IMG/VR virus record: IMGVR_UViG_3300037882_000612
Location: 1 to 24,298 of that record
From: a virus
DNA: 24,298 nt
Reading direction: 5' to 3' (one strand)
How positions within the stretch are numbered: the stretch's first letter is position 1; each line of letters begins with the position of its first letter. A program made the position numbers and the translations under genes. Positions 7,417-14,986 of this stretch are shown here, piece by piece. The notes beneath the pieces were generated by a model that saw only the letters and a program-made list of their open reading frames with translations, ran no database searches and was not told the origin of the DNA.

Positions 7417-7430
7417 AGATTATTGAAATA

Positions 7431-7451
7431 GTAACGTGCATCTTCACACGT
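7431..7451 (-). repeat. Leader hairpin repeat, copy B
   Basis: Identical over 21 nt to 6939-6959. The flanking sequence differs on both sides, so the conserved unit ends sharply at the hairpin plus three bases. Confidence 0.95.
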
Positions 7452-7507
7452 CTATTAAACTACCACAGGCAAGCGGTAAACCTATACAAATATAAATACT
7501 TTTTTAA

Positions 7508-9415
7508 TTAAAAACTATTTAATAATTCTTTTTTTCTTGCTAATTCTTCCGCATCTCTAACCGATTGACTAACTACGAACGCATGTAACGGTGGTTGGTT
7601 CTTTTGTTGGTTAGCTACCGCATTCCCTATTTGGTTTTCGCTACTTGCTTGAAATCCTACCTGAGCTACATTTCTACTTGGTTGCGGTGCTTGTTGACCA
7701 CCTCCACCGCTTGCACCACCACCTCCAACTGCTGACAATGCCTTTGCAGTTGCTGCTACAGTACTAGCTATTCCTATTCCTGTTGAAATGTTGTTTAAAG
7801 CTATAACAGGAACCGCACTTGCACCACTTGTAGCAATAGCCTGAGGAGTTGCTAATGCTCCAGCGTTTGCGGTGTTATTTGCTATGACTTGTTTACCGAT
7901 ACCTATTGCATTTTCAGCAATAATAGCCGCTTTTTGAACCGCCTTTGATTTTCCAAAAACTCCAGCAATTAACTGAATACCTCTTTCAGCTAATCCAATT
8001 TTAGCCTGTTCTATAGCTTCTTTTTGTTCTAATAAACTTTGTTCAATTAAAAGCTGTCTGTCTGCATCCTCTTGTAATGCTTTGAAGTTTTCTTCACGTT
8101 TTAATTTAGAATCCTCCTCTGATTTTAATTGTTTTTCTTTTGCTTCTTCTTCTTGTTTTAACTTGTTTTGAGCGACAAAAGAAGCAAATTCATCAGATTG
8201 TGCCTGTATTTCTTTTCTATCTTTTAATTCATCTTCTAAAGCTTCTTTTCTTCTTTGCTTTTCATCTTCAATAGCTTTCTTTTGCGCTTCTTCACGTTTT
8301 ATCCTAGCATCTGTTTCCGCTTGTACTTTTGCTATTTCGTGATTATTTTGTAAATCAATTAAACCATCATAACCAACTCTTACCGCTTCACGTGCTTTTT
8401 CAAGATTTTCTTTTGCGTTGGCTAATGTTTTAGCGTTAAACTCTGTAGGATTATCTCTATTAGCTTCGTATGCCTTTTGTTCTGCCAGCGTTGCTTGAGC
8501 TCTGAAATTCTTTGCTAATTGTAGTTCTTGGTCAGCTAGTGCTTTTGTTTCTTTGTATATTTGCGCCTCACTTGCTCCACTTGCTTTTAACAATGCAATT
8601 TTAAAATCATTATTATTTTTATTGTTTTGGCTATTCTTTTCAAAAGTTTTGCTTTGGTGTTCAATTGCTTGATCCAATTGCATACTAGCTACCTTTGCTT
8701 TTTCCTCTGCTTTTACAGCATCGCCTGTAATTTTAATGTAAGCATAAATAGCAGCACCCGCCGCAACAATACCAGCGGTTATTAATACAATAGGATTGGC
8801 TAATAAAGCAGCGTTCCACGTCCAAGTGGTTGCAGTAGCTTCTGTGTTTGCTACGGCTAATGCTTCGGTTGTTCCTATCTCTACTACATCAGCAGCACTT
8901 TTAGCACGTTTTGAAGCGGTTAAAACTGCATAAGCGTCTGACATTCCAGCTACTGCACTTGTAACTCCTAAAATAGCCTGTGCGCTTCCTATTACTTTGT
9001 CTAAAACTTCGCTTTCAATTCCTAAAGCCGTAAATCCGTCTTTTACTCCTCCAAGTGCCAACGCTGCGACTCCTGCCGTTTGGGTTAACGCTCTGAATTT
9101 ATCATCAGGATTAAAGGAATCTACTAAATCTTTTTGCAGTCCTATTTCGTCCTTAATTCCTGCTACTGCCTTAGCTGCTTTAATTGCTTGGTCACTTGTC
9201 GCACCGAATTTATCTGCTAGTTTTTGCTGCTCAGCAATAGCCTCACGCAATTGAACCTTTAAGGACTTAAAAGAATCTTCGCTTTTTTTGTTTTCAACTA
9301 CTGTATTATTAATTGATTTATTTAAACCTTGTACTTTTTCGGTCGCTTCGGTTGTGCCATTTTCGTTTACGTCAATCTGAATGACTTGTTTTATAGGATC
9401 TAAGTTTTCAGCCAT
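7508..9415 (-). CDS. Tail length tape measure protein
   Basis: A 635-aa protein. The N-terminus (residues 1-110) is helical and Lys/Glu/Gln rich. Residues about 110-165 are Ala/Gly/Val-rich helices, and a strong membrane-like segment lies at about 205-230 (NPIVLITAGIVAAGAAIYAY). Long charged coiled-coil sequence follows (about 235-475, many EEAQKKAIEDEKQRRKEALE-like repeats). The C-terminus has an Ala-rich hydrophobic part and a Gly-rich linker near residue 565. This layout is typical of tape measures, which set tail length and help deliver DNA through the cell envelope. At 0.15 nm per residue the tail would be near 95 nm (inference). No upstream pair of frameshifted tail chaperone genes was found next to it. 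The start lies 2 nt past the tail-tip gene stop. Confidence 0.8.
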   Translation of the reverse strand: MAENLDPIKQVIQIDVNENGTTEATEKVQGLNKSINNTVVENKKSEDSFKSLKVQLREAIAEQQKLADKFGATSDQAIKAAKAVAGIKDEIGLQKDLVDSFNPDDKFRALTQTAGVAALALGGVKDGFTALGIESEVLDKVIGSAQAILGVTSAVAGMSDAYAVLTASKRAKSAADVVEIGTTEALAVANTEATATTWTWNAALLANPIVLITAGIVAAGAAIYAYIKITGDAVKAEEKAKVASMQLDQAIEHQSKTFEKNSQNNKNNNDFKIALLKASGASEAQIYKETKALADQELQLAKNFRAQATLAEQKAYEANRDNPTEFNAKTLANAKENLEKAREAVRVGYDGLIDLQNNHEIAKVQAETDARIKREEAQKKAIEDEKQRRKEALEDELKDRKEIQAQSDEFASFVAQNKLKQEEEAKEKQLKSEEDSKLKREENFKALQEDADRQLLIEQSLLEQKEAIEQAKIGLAERGIQLIAGVFGKSKAVQKAAIIAENAIGIGKQVIANNTANAGALATPQAIATSGASAVPVIALNNISTGIGIASTVAATAKALSAVGGGGASGGGGQQAPQPSRNVAQVGFQASSENQIGNAVANQQKNQPPLHAFVVSQSVRDAEELARKKELLNSF

Positions 9416-9417
9416 CG

Positions 9418-11571
9418 CTATTTATTTAAAAGAGTTAATTTTGTTTTTCCGTCCGTTAAAGATATGCTACTTTCAAGAATGTTATATTTATTTTCTTTGA
9501 TAATTATTTCTTGGTTATCATCAAATTTTTGCAATTCAGTTGTAGGTAAGTCCAAGTCAATTGTATGAATTAATTTTTTACCGCTTAAAGTATCTTCAAT
9601 ATAATTTTTATAACCTTGTTGGTATAGTGTGTTTTGGTCTATGTAATCGCCTGTAACAATGTTAAATAAGCTACTAATGTAATTATCTATTCCTGTAAAA
9701 GTACGTCTACTTTTATGCCCTATTTCGTGGTATCTATTTATTGCGATTACTTGTTTTAAATCAACATCAACAAACGCATAAGCCGTTGAAATTGATTTGC
9801 TCCCTTGATAATAAAATATAGGAAACTCTTTTATATTAGTTTCATAAACAAATCTAGTTTCAGTTTCATTTAACTTTGCTTCACTTCCAAAAGGGTAAAA
9901 AGTTAAAACAGTATTATCTGCATCAGTGGCTACAGGACTAAAAACAGGAGTTGTAAATTTAGTCTCAATTTTAAATTCACTTTTCGGCTTTATTCCTACA
10001 GGGTATTTTAATTGTCCCCATTCTTGACCATTAGCAATTGCAAAAGCTTTATTTTGTTGGTAATCACTTGTAAAATGCTTTAAATCATAAGCATCATATT
10101 TAGTATTGTTTTTTTTAGTAACCTTAGATAAATCTGCAAAAGGTGTTAAATCATTTTCTATCCTTTCGCCTTGATGCTCTATATTGTCAACTGTTTTTTT
10201 TGTGTAGTAGAAATCATTTAAAACTCCATCGTTAAATTTCTTATACGCAAACATTGTATAAATCGACTTCACAAAATCAATTAATTTCATCTGAGGCAAA
10301 GATTTAAATAAATTTATCAATGTTATATTTGCATTTGGCTGAACGTTGTTTAATATTCCTTTTTGCCAAGAGAGTCTCCCCCAATCAAATATGTAATTCG
10401 TAAATCTCCACTCGCTTAACGCATCCGCTTTTACAAATACAGAAATTAAAGGCTTTATTAGAATACTCGGTTCGCTTGATCCATCAGGGGTAAAAACATC
10501 TAAACCTATATTGACCTTTAAAGTGTTACTTCTAGTTTCTGCCCCTCCATATATGCTGTAATTTAACTTTTTTTTCTTTTGTCCGCTTGGAAAAACCTCC
10601 CATATTTCTATACTATTTACAAAGTTAGAATTGGCGCCTATGCTAGTTATATTTTTAGCTAAATTAACTTGCATATTAAAACTAGCGTTACTAGCACTTG
10701 GCGAAATATTACCTAAATACCTTAATTCAAAAGCATTAATTAAAGGCTTTGGTATAATGTCAAATCTTTCTTCTCTAAAGCTGTCAAAATCCCAAATAGA
10801 TTTTTGAACAATTGTTTTTACTTCTTCCACTTCAACATTAGCACTTACACACATAACCGCTAAATCTGTTAATTGTGTAGAAGTGCCTATAAAAGGCAAA
10901 GGATTAATTTTTATGTCATATTTTAAATTGATAGCTTGCAATATTTCACTTAAAAAAATAGCTGGTCTTAATTCCTGAGGGAGTAAAACATTTTCGCTAG
11001 TAATTGTCTTAGATGGTTCATAATTTATATTATCAGTAGGTAACGCTACAAGTGAATTATAAAGCGTAAATATACGCTCGGTAGATACAAAAGGAATAAA
11101 CCACCTTGTACCATCACTTGCGCTTTGTATTGTCTGCAATCCTGCTTTTATAGTTCTGCTATTCCAAGTAATGTCGCCACCAATTAAATTTGCAAAAGTA
11201 TCTTCTGCTAATATTTCGGTTAAATTCTTTTGCCCATCTGAAAATGATAATTCAAATAAGCTAGGTTCTTCATTTATAAAGCTTGCACTTTCAATAGTGA
11301 TAATCCCCTCTTTAAACAATTGGCTATCTATGAATAATTTAGCTCTTTTTTTTACGTTTGTAGGTTGTAATCTGTTAGTATAACCGAAATAATCTAATAG
11401 TTTGACGTTATTCGGAGATGCTTGCACACTAAAATTATTCGTAAAGCCTTTAAATACTGCCGTTATATCCTGAGTATAAAGCGTTTTCGTGTTTAAAATA
11501 ATAGTTTCATTTAGGAACGTATCAATAATTCCGTAAACTCCCGCTTCGTCTGTTTCAATATACAATTCCAT
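9418..11571 (-). CDS. Putative tail-tip/distal tail protein (717 aa)
   Basis: A 717-aa beta-rich protein next to the tape measure, where baseplate/tail-tip hub proteins are encoded. The N-terminal 150 residues (FTNNFSVQASPNNVKLLDYF, RAKLFIDSQLFKEGIITIES, FELSFSDGQKNLTEILAED) match the pattern of Bacteroidetes phage distal-tail-like proteins, which start with a strand-rich domain that sits on the tube end. Middle and C-terminal parts alternate strands and loops and include a helical section with KSLPQMKLIDFVKSIYTMFA near residue 430, common in such proteins. It would join the tail tube to the adhesin and control opening. No enzyme motif is visible. It lies 1 nt after the 387-aa gene, as part of one operon. 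Confidence 0.6.
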   Translation of the reverse strand: MELYIETDEAGVYGIIDTFLNETIILNTKTLYTQDITAVFKGFTNNFSVQASPNNVKLLDYFGYTNRLQPTNVKKRAKLFIDSQLFKEGIITIESASFINEEPSLFELSFSDGQKNLTEILAEDTFANLIGGDITWNSRTIKAGLQTIQSASDGTRWFIPFVSTERIFTLYNSLVALPTDNINYEPSKTITSENVLLPQELRPAIFLSEILQAINLKYDIKINPLPFIGTSTQLTDLAVMCVSANVEVEEVKTIVQKSIWDFDSFREERFDIIPKPLINAFELRYLGNISPSASNASFNMQVNLAKNITSIGANSNFVNSIEIWEVFPSGQKKKKLNYSIYGGAETRSNTLKVNIGLDVFTPDGSSEPSILIKPLISVFVKADALSEWRFTNYIFDWGRLSWQKGILNNVQPNANITLINLFKSLPQMKLIDFVKSIYTMFAYKKFNDGVLNDFYYTKKTVDNIEHQGERIENDLTPFADLSKVTKKNNTKYDAYDLKHFTSDYQQNKAFAIANGQEWGQLKYPVGIKPKSEFKIETKFTTPVFSPVATDADNTVLTFYPFGSEAKLNETETRFVYETNIKEFPIFYYQGSKSISTAYAFVDVDLKQVIAINRYHEIGHKSRRTFTGIDNYISSLFNIVTGDYIDQNTLYQQGYKNYIEDTLSGKKLIHTIDLDLPTTELQKFDDNQEIIIKENKYNILESSISLTDGKTKLTLLNK

Positions 11572-11572
11572 A

Positions 11573-12736
11573 TTATTGTTTTTTAATTTTAGAAGCTGTT
11601 TCCTTGAATTTCAATGTATATGAAATGTCTCTTTTATCGTTAATCAAGTTTTTTTGCGTGAAATCAGTATCAACACAAATTACAGGAACTTGTATATAAG
11701 TAGAATAATAACCTATGTCGGCATTTGTAACGGTGTCGCTGTCAATTGAAATAGTAGTATTGTCAACTGTGATAATAGTATTGTCGACTGTTATTCCTTG
11801 CTGTGCAACCGTCCATCTATCCCCGAAGAAACGAACCAAATAAACTTTAGGACTGTATAAGAGTTCTTCAATCAAGCCATTTATACTATTGTCTAATATC
11901 CCTGTGTTTACCGTATAAGTTCTAAAAACCTCATCAATTGAAGTGTTTTTGTAATGCGTTGAATATGGGTTAATCATTCCGTTATCCCTAAACACTTTGT
12001 TGCTTTCGTTTCTTTTAATTTCGTTACTTATCGAAACTTTTCCAGCGGTTGTGATATACTCGAATAAACCTTGTCTGTTTATAAAAATTATTAATAAAGG
12101 TTCTTTTATACATTCTACTTTTGTAGGGTTTACTTTCTCAGTAGTGATGAAATTAAAACTGTTTCTATTTGATCCAAAATTAAATGATTGCTTTGCGTAA
12201 AATGGTATGTATTCAGCATATTTTTTTACAGGAGTATTAGCAACGTTAAAACCGTTAGTATCTCCTATGTAATTTCCATAAAAAGCTGGCGCTTCACTAT
12301 CAATTCTAAAACCTAGTGTAGCAACTCTATCCGTTACGTTAATAGCTAATGCGCTTGTAGTTTCGTCATAAGCATAGTATGAGTACCTGTAAAATAAACA
12401 CATTCCTTGCGTGTACGGTAATGATGTGTTATTATAAAGCAATACAGGAAAATCTACATTGTTGTAATTTTCACGCCTTACTAAATCGTTTTTCAATTCG
12501 TTATCAATACGTATAGTTACCTGCTTATCATTCTTAGATACCCTCGGTACATCTATTAAATGCACGTTTACATTTTCTTCAACTCCTAATGCGCTTATAT
12601 CAAAAGTAGTTAATTGCAATCTTACACGTGTATTTTTTACAGGTGGAAAATAAGTAGGAAATTCATTTTGCAAATCGATACGAATATAAACAGGAGAGTT
12701 TACATAAGATACTTGCGAGGCGTTATTTATATTCAT
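11573..12736 (-). CDS. Putative tail-tip structural protein (387 aa)
   Basis: A 387-aa beta-strand-rich protein with no signal peptide or membrane segment. It begins with strands around SPVYIRIDLQNEFPTYFPPV and ends in a basic tail (KETASKIKKQ). Near residues 313-333 it carries three consecutive heptad-length repeats (ITVDNTI, ITVDNTT, ISIDSDT), encoded by 21-bp tandem repeats. Its place between neck genes and the 717-aa tail-tip gene, with 1-nt spacing, suggests a baseplate or tail-tip component. No family is recognised with confidence. Its start codon overlaps the upstream 64-aa gene by 14 nt. Confidence 0.55.
   Translation of the reverse strand: MNINNASQVSYVNSPVYIRIDLQNEFPTYFPPVKNTRVRLQLTTFDISALGVEENVNVHLIDVPRVSKNDKQVTIRIDNELKNDLVRRENYNNVDFPVLLYNNTSLPYTQGMCLFYRYSYYAYDETTSALAINVTDRVATLGFRIDSEAPAFYGNYIGDTNGFNVANTPVKKYAEYIPFYAKQSFNFGSNRNSFNFITTEKVNPTKVECIKEPLLIIFINRQGLFEYITTAGKVSISNEIKRNESNKVFRDNGMINPYSTHYKNTSIDEVFRTYTVNTGILDNSINGLIEELLYSPKVYLVRFFGDRWTVAQQGITVDNTIITVDNTTISIDSDTVTNADIGYYSTYIQVPVICVDTDFTQKNLINDKRDISYTLKFKETASKIKKQ
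11736..11798 (-). repeat. Three 21-bp in-frame tandem repeats
   Basis: Two units starting at 11757 and 11778 (plus strand) are nearly identical and a third, more diverged unit starts at 11736. They encode the ITVDNT-type heptads of the 387-aa tail protein. The repeat count could vary by slippage and change a surface loop. Confidence 0.7.
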
Positions 12737-12917
12737 CTATTTTCTTTTTAATAATAGCACAATCTTCATACATTTCTGCATTTTCAAACGCTTGCAAGGT
12801 ACAAATTAAATCTTGTTTTGTTCCTGTTTCTAACCAACTTTCAAACTCATTGTCTGAAACAAAAAAAGCCTTGATATTCTCAGGCTTTATAATTTCTTCG
12901 TATACACTATTTATCAT
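12723..12917 (-). CDS. Small protein with UVR-like helical hairpin
   Basis: A 64-aa acidic protein. The C-terminal half (LICTLQAFENAEMYEDCAII followed by KKKIDEY) resembles the UVR/helical hairpin pattern of two short helices joined by a turn, often used for protein contacts; this similarity is only by eye. It overlaps both neighbours (by 11 and 14 nt) in the neck/tail gene run, which supports its being a real, translationally coupled gene. The function is unknown; a small assembly factor of the tail is one possibility. Confidence 0.65.
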   Translation of the reverse strand: MINSVYEEIIKPENIKAFFVSDNEFESWLETGTKQDLICTLQAFENAEMYEDCAIIKKKIDEYK

Positions 12918-13287
12918 TGCTAACTATTGATTTAATTAAACTTTTAGATATTACATTTATTGTATTAGGTATATTTTGCGCTATACTCGTAGCCATTGGA
13001 TTATCCCATAATTCCGATGTAGGACTTGTTGGTGGATTCCAAGGTATTGAGCCTAGTTCTTTTGGTTTTTGCCACTTACCGTAGAACAACTGAGACATTG
13101 TTAACCGTTTACCTTTTGCAAATGGCAAAACAGAATCCCGAAGAGAACCACCTCTATTTAAAATCCTACCATCTTTATCGAATTTATCTTTTGATACTCT
13201 AACATTTTGCCTAGTATCTTCATAGACAATTTCGCCAAGCCTAGTTAGTTCCTCTTCGATTATCTTTGTCGGTGTTTTCTTCTTCAT
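12907..13287 (-). CDS. Putative neck/tail-completion protein (126 aa)
   Basis: A 126-aa basic protein, N-terminally helical (KIIEEELTRLGEIVYEDTRQ), then a Gly/Arg-containing turn RILNRGGSLRDSVLPFAKG and a WQKPKELGSIPWNPPTSPTS stretch. A long N-terminal helix followed by a GxLRxS-like turn and strands is characteristic of HK97 gp10-like neck proteins, which join head and tail. The preceding 133-aa gene shows a similar layout with VDTGRLRRSI, so the two may be a duplicated or split pair. The genes overlap by 47 nt (13241-13287). Confidence 0.5.
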   Translation of the reverse strand: MKKKTPTKIIEEELTRLGEIVYEDTRQNVRVSKDKFDKDGRILNRGGSLRDSVLPFAKGKRLTMSQLFYGKWQKPKELGSIPWNPPTSPTSELWDNPMATSIAQNIPNTINVISKSLIKSIVSNDK

Positions 13288-13642
13288 CTCTTTTCTTACG
13301 TCCTTTAATAGCTAATAACCTTGCTTTATTCTCACGTTTTACACGCCTTTCGTATTGCTGAACTCGTCCGCTACTTGCTTTGTTAACTGACTGAACTATA
13401 TCGCCCTCTTCGTCAAACCTTTCAATCTTGTATGGCACACTTCCCATCATTTCGCGCGCGTTCTTTTCTAGCGTACTATTGTCGTTGTATTCTCCGTAGT
13501 AATACTCCCTAAATACAATTACACCTCTTTGTACTTTTTGATTGATAGAACGTCTTAAACGCCCTGTATCGACGTTTGCCTCACGTTTTGACTTAACAAC
13601 TACTTGCTCGGCTAGTTGCTCATCTTCTAATCTAACGGACAT
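13241..13642 (-). CDS. HK97 gp10-like neck/tail-completion protein (133 aa)
   Basis: A 133-aa strongly basic protein. The VDTGRLRRSI motif near residue 25 is the characteristic helix-to-strand turn of HK97 gp10-like tail-completion proteins, followed by strands (RGVIVFREYYYGEYND) and a C-terminal helix full of Arg/Lys. Such proteins form a ring between connector and tail. The C-terminal 47 nt overlap the next gene in another frame, encoding a charged tail (KKRDEEENTDKDNRRGTN) that is probably less constrained. Its ATG overlaps the previous small gene by 16 nt. Confidence 0.6.
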   Translation of the reverse strand: MSVRLEDEQLAEQVVVKSKREANVDTGRLRRSINQKVQRGVIVFREYYYGEYNDNSTLEKNAREMMGSVPYKIERFDEEGDIVQSVNKASSGRVQQYERRVKRENKARLLAIKGRKKRDEEENTDKDNRRGTN

Positions 13643-13815
13643 GATATTGCAATATAGTTTTTAGGGGCTTTATCTAGTTTGTTCACTTTTAAGCCCTTGT
13701 AAGTTGTTTTCCCAAACTTTTTAAAAGTTTCTGAATCACAATATATGACAAAATGTTTAATATTTTCGCCAAATACTTTTTTAGCTTTATTATATGTTTT
13801 AGGTATTTTTTCCAT
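13627..13815 (-). CDS. Small hypothetical protein (62 aa), start corrected
   Basis: A 62-aa protein starting MEKIPKTYNKAKKVFGENIK, basic, with strand patterns HFVIYCDSETFKKFG and NYIAISCPLD. The open frame extends upstream to 13875, but that start would overlap the preceding gene by 50 nt and add a hydrophobic leader that is probably read-through of the other frame. The ATG at 13815 lies 10 nt after the preceding stop behind an A-rich run, as expected in Bacteroidetes. Function unknown; it is part of the neck/tail run. Confidence 0.6.
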   Translation of the reverse strand: MEKIPKTYNKAKKVFGENIKHFVIYCDSETFKKFGKTTYKGLKVNKLDKAPKNYIAISCPLD

Positions 13816-13825
13816 AGCATTTTTT

Positions 13826-14284
13826 TTAAGTTGGACATGATGTTCCAATATTAGGAATAGACAAAACAATATCAAAACCGTGACCGCTTAACCCGTTTAG
13901 CTTTTCAAACTTAATAGGCGTTAATGTGGATTTACTTTGTATTTCTATACTATCATTATTGTACTGTCTAAACGAATTAATGAACGACTGACAAATATTA
14001 AAAGTTTCATTCATTATATCTTGATGGTTGGTATTAATCAATAGTTTTGAATCGGTAGGCGTTGTGTAAATATCTTCTTGATCCATTACTTTAATGCGAT
14101 ACGAAACTAAAATAACATCCTCTAACACATCGCAAACAGTATATTCACAATTAACCAAAGGATAAATAGTTTCTTTGTTAGTATCAGTCAAATCATCTGT
14201 TAAAGTAGTTACTGTATTGACCAATTCATCGGCTTTAAACCAATCAACTACATAACTATTTACTTTGTTTAGTTCGTTGTTCAT
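13826..14284 (-). CDS. Putative tail terminator/neck protein (152 aa)
   Basis: A 152-aa protein. The N-terminal helix with NSYVVDWFKADELVNTVTTL is followed by strand pairs (TVCDVLEDVILVSYRIKVMD) and a helix with FNICQSFINSFRQY. The C-terminal strand LSGHGFDIVLSIPN is a pattern common to Bacteroidetes phage tail-terminator or tail-completion proteins. It would cap the tail tube and meet the head. The assignment rests on pattern and on the neighbouring neck genes. It starts 2 nt after the 197-aa gene stop. Confidence 0.5.
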   Translation of the reverse strand: MNNELNKVNSYVVDWFKADELVNTVTTLTDDLTDTNKETIYPLVNCEYTVCDVLEDVILVSYRIKVMDQEDIYTTPTDSKLLINTNHQDIMNETFNICQSFINSFRQYNNDSIEIQSKSTLTPIKFEKLNGLSGHGFDIVLSIPNIGTSCPT

Positions 14285-14286
14285 AA

Positions 14287-14880
14287 CTACTCTACGTCCT
14301 CAACGGCTCTTTTTCTAATTAAATACTCTCCCATTGCTAGGTATTCTGACAATGGCTTATTTTCTACGTCTTTAAAACTTGTATGCTCAGTAGTTGCAAT
14401 CAAATAAGTTATTTCAGCGTATGCTCCGTAATACTCTTGAAACTCCTGTCTTAACTGTCTACCTAGTGTAAACTTATTTGAGCTCGGCAACGTTGGAGGA
14501 TTAAAAATCCATTCGTATTTATCTTTGAAATGCTCCACACTAGCAAGATACAATCGTTTAACTTCGGTTGCTAATTGCAAAGATATTGATTTTACATCAT
14601 TATTACTCAAATGATTATACAAACTTACTAAATCTAATTTACTTAAATAAGCATCTGCTGTAATATAGTAATGAGATGGCTTATTTTCAAAATCTAAATC
14701 TAGTTTTAATTTACCCTTGAATGGCTTTACAATTTCCTTATTAAATTCCTCGATACATAAAACCCAAGGTCTTTTGTCATTAGGGTAAAAAGTTTTTAAA
14801 ATAACTAAACAAGATTCCTCATCACTTGGATTTTCGCCTAGTTCCTGATTCATTAGAACGAATTTCTCGTAGTCTATCAT
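14287..14880 (-). CDS. Hypothetical virion-region protein (197 aa)
   Basis: A 197-aa, mostly helical protein located directly after the terminase large subunit. Features seen: an N-terminal helix (DYEKFVLMNQELGENPSDEE), a segment with SHYYITADAYLSKLDLVSLY, and a C-terminal helical half. No signal peptide, membrane segment or catalytic motif is apparent. Its place at the start of the neck gene run suggests an assembly or neck role, but a tail assembly chaperone is equally possible. The ATG at 14880 overlaps the small ORF at 14822-14968 by 59 nt. Confidence 0.6.
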   Translation of the reverse strand: MIDYEKFVLMNQELGENPSDEESCLVILKTFYPNDKRPWVLCIEEFNKEIVKPFKGKLKLDLDFENKPSHYYITADAYLSKLDLVSLYNHLSNNDVKSISLQLATEVKRLYLASVEHFKDKYEWIFNPPTLPSSNKFTLGRQLRQEFQEYYGAYAEITYLIATTEHTSFKDVENKPLSEYLAMGEYLIRKRAVEDVE

Positions 14881-14968
14881 ATTCCTTTTTTATTTTTTGA
14901 TGTTCTTTGTTTAGTTCATCCATTGGCAATGTTACAAATGGGTATCTATCTTTTAATAATTCTAACAT
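14822..14968 (-). CDS. Small helical protein (48 aa) between terminase and 197-aa gene
   Basis: An ATG at 14968, 18 nt past the terminase stop, opens a 48-codon frame ending at TGA 14824-14822. The protein is highly charged and helical (LNKEHQKIKKEYDRLREIRS) with a basic end (SGTRRKSK). It fills a gap that is otherwise unused in a compact operon. The 59-nt overlap with the next gene lowers confidence. Such a short coiled-coil protein could be a terminase or neck accessory; the function is unknown. Confidence 0.5.
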   Translation of the reverse strand: MLELLKDRYPFVTLPMDELNKEHQKIKKEYDRLREIRSNESGTRRKSK

Positions 14969-14986
14969 ATCGTTTTTATTTTTAAA

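Larger units (their letters stand above)
7387..7494 (-). promoter_or_regulatory. Leader B: promoter, hairpin repeat and terminator before 111-aa gene
   Basis: A -7 match TATATTTG (7487-7494) lies 14 nt past the tape measure stop. It is followed by a module with TACCGCTTGCCTGTGGTA (7461-7478), then the same ACGTGTGAAGATGCACGT hairpin as leader A (7434-7451), then an intrinsic terminator (7393-7416) ending 17 nt before the ATG at 7376. A short frame MHVTISII (7415-7441) starts in the hairpin and stops within the first arm of the terminator, so a ribosome there would sit on the terminator. The CCTGT of the first module can also pair with ACAGG of the terminator. Both would permit switching; neither is proven. 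The -33 element is weak. Confidence 0.55.

Noticed and set aside
6916-7478. Hammerhead, twister or pistol ribozyme
   Set aside because: The conserved core sequences of these ribozymes are not present in either leader.
7420-7480. tRNA gene in leader B
   Set aside because: The 5-bp stem hairpin resembles an anticodon arm and GTGGTAG resembles a D-loop, but there is no acceptor stem, no good T-arm, and the module order is reversed in leader A.
13241-13287. Programmed frameshift joining the 133- and 126-aa neck genes
   Set aside because: The overlap is in another frame, but no clear slippery heptamer or downstream structure was seen and the second gene has its own ATG and full N-terminus.
13816-13875. 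Hydrophobic N-terminal extension of the 62-aa protein
   Set aside because: It overlaps the preceding gene by 50 nt and looks like out-of-frame translation; an ATG in good context lies at 13815.
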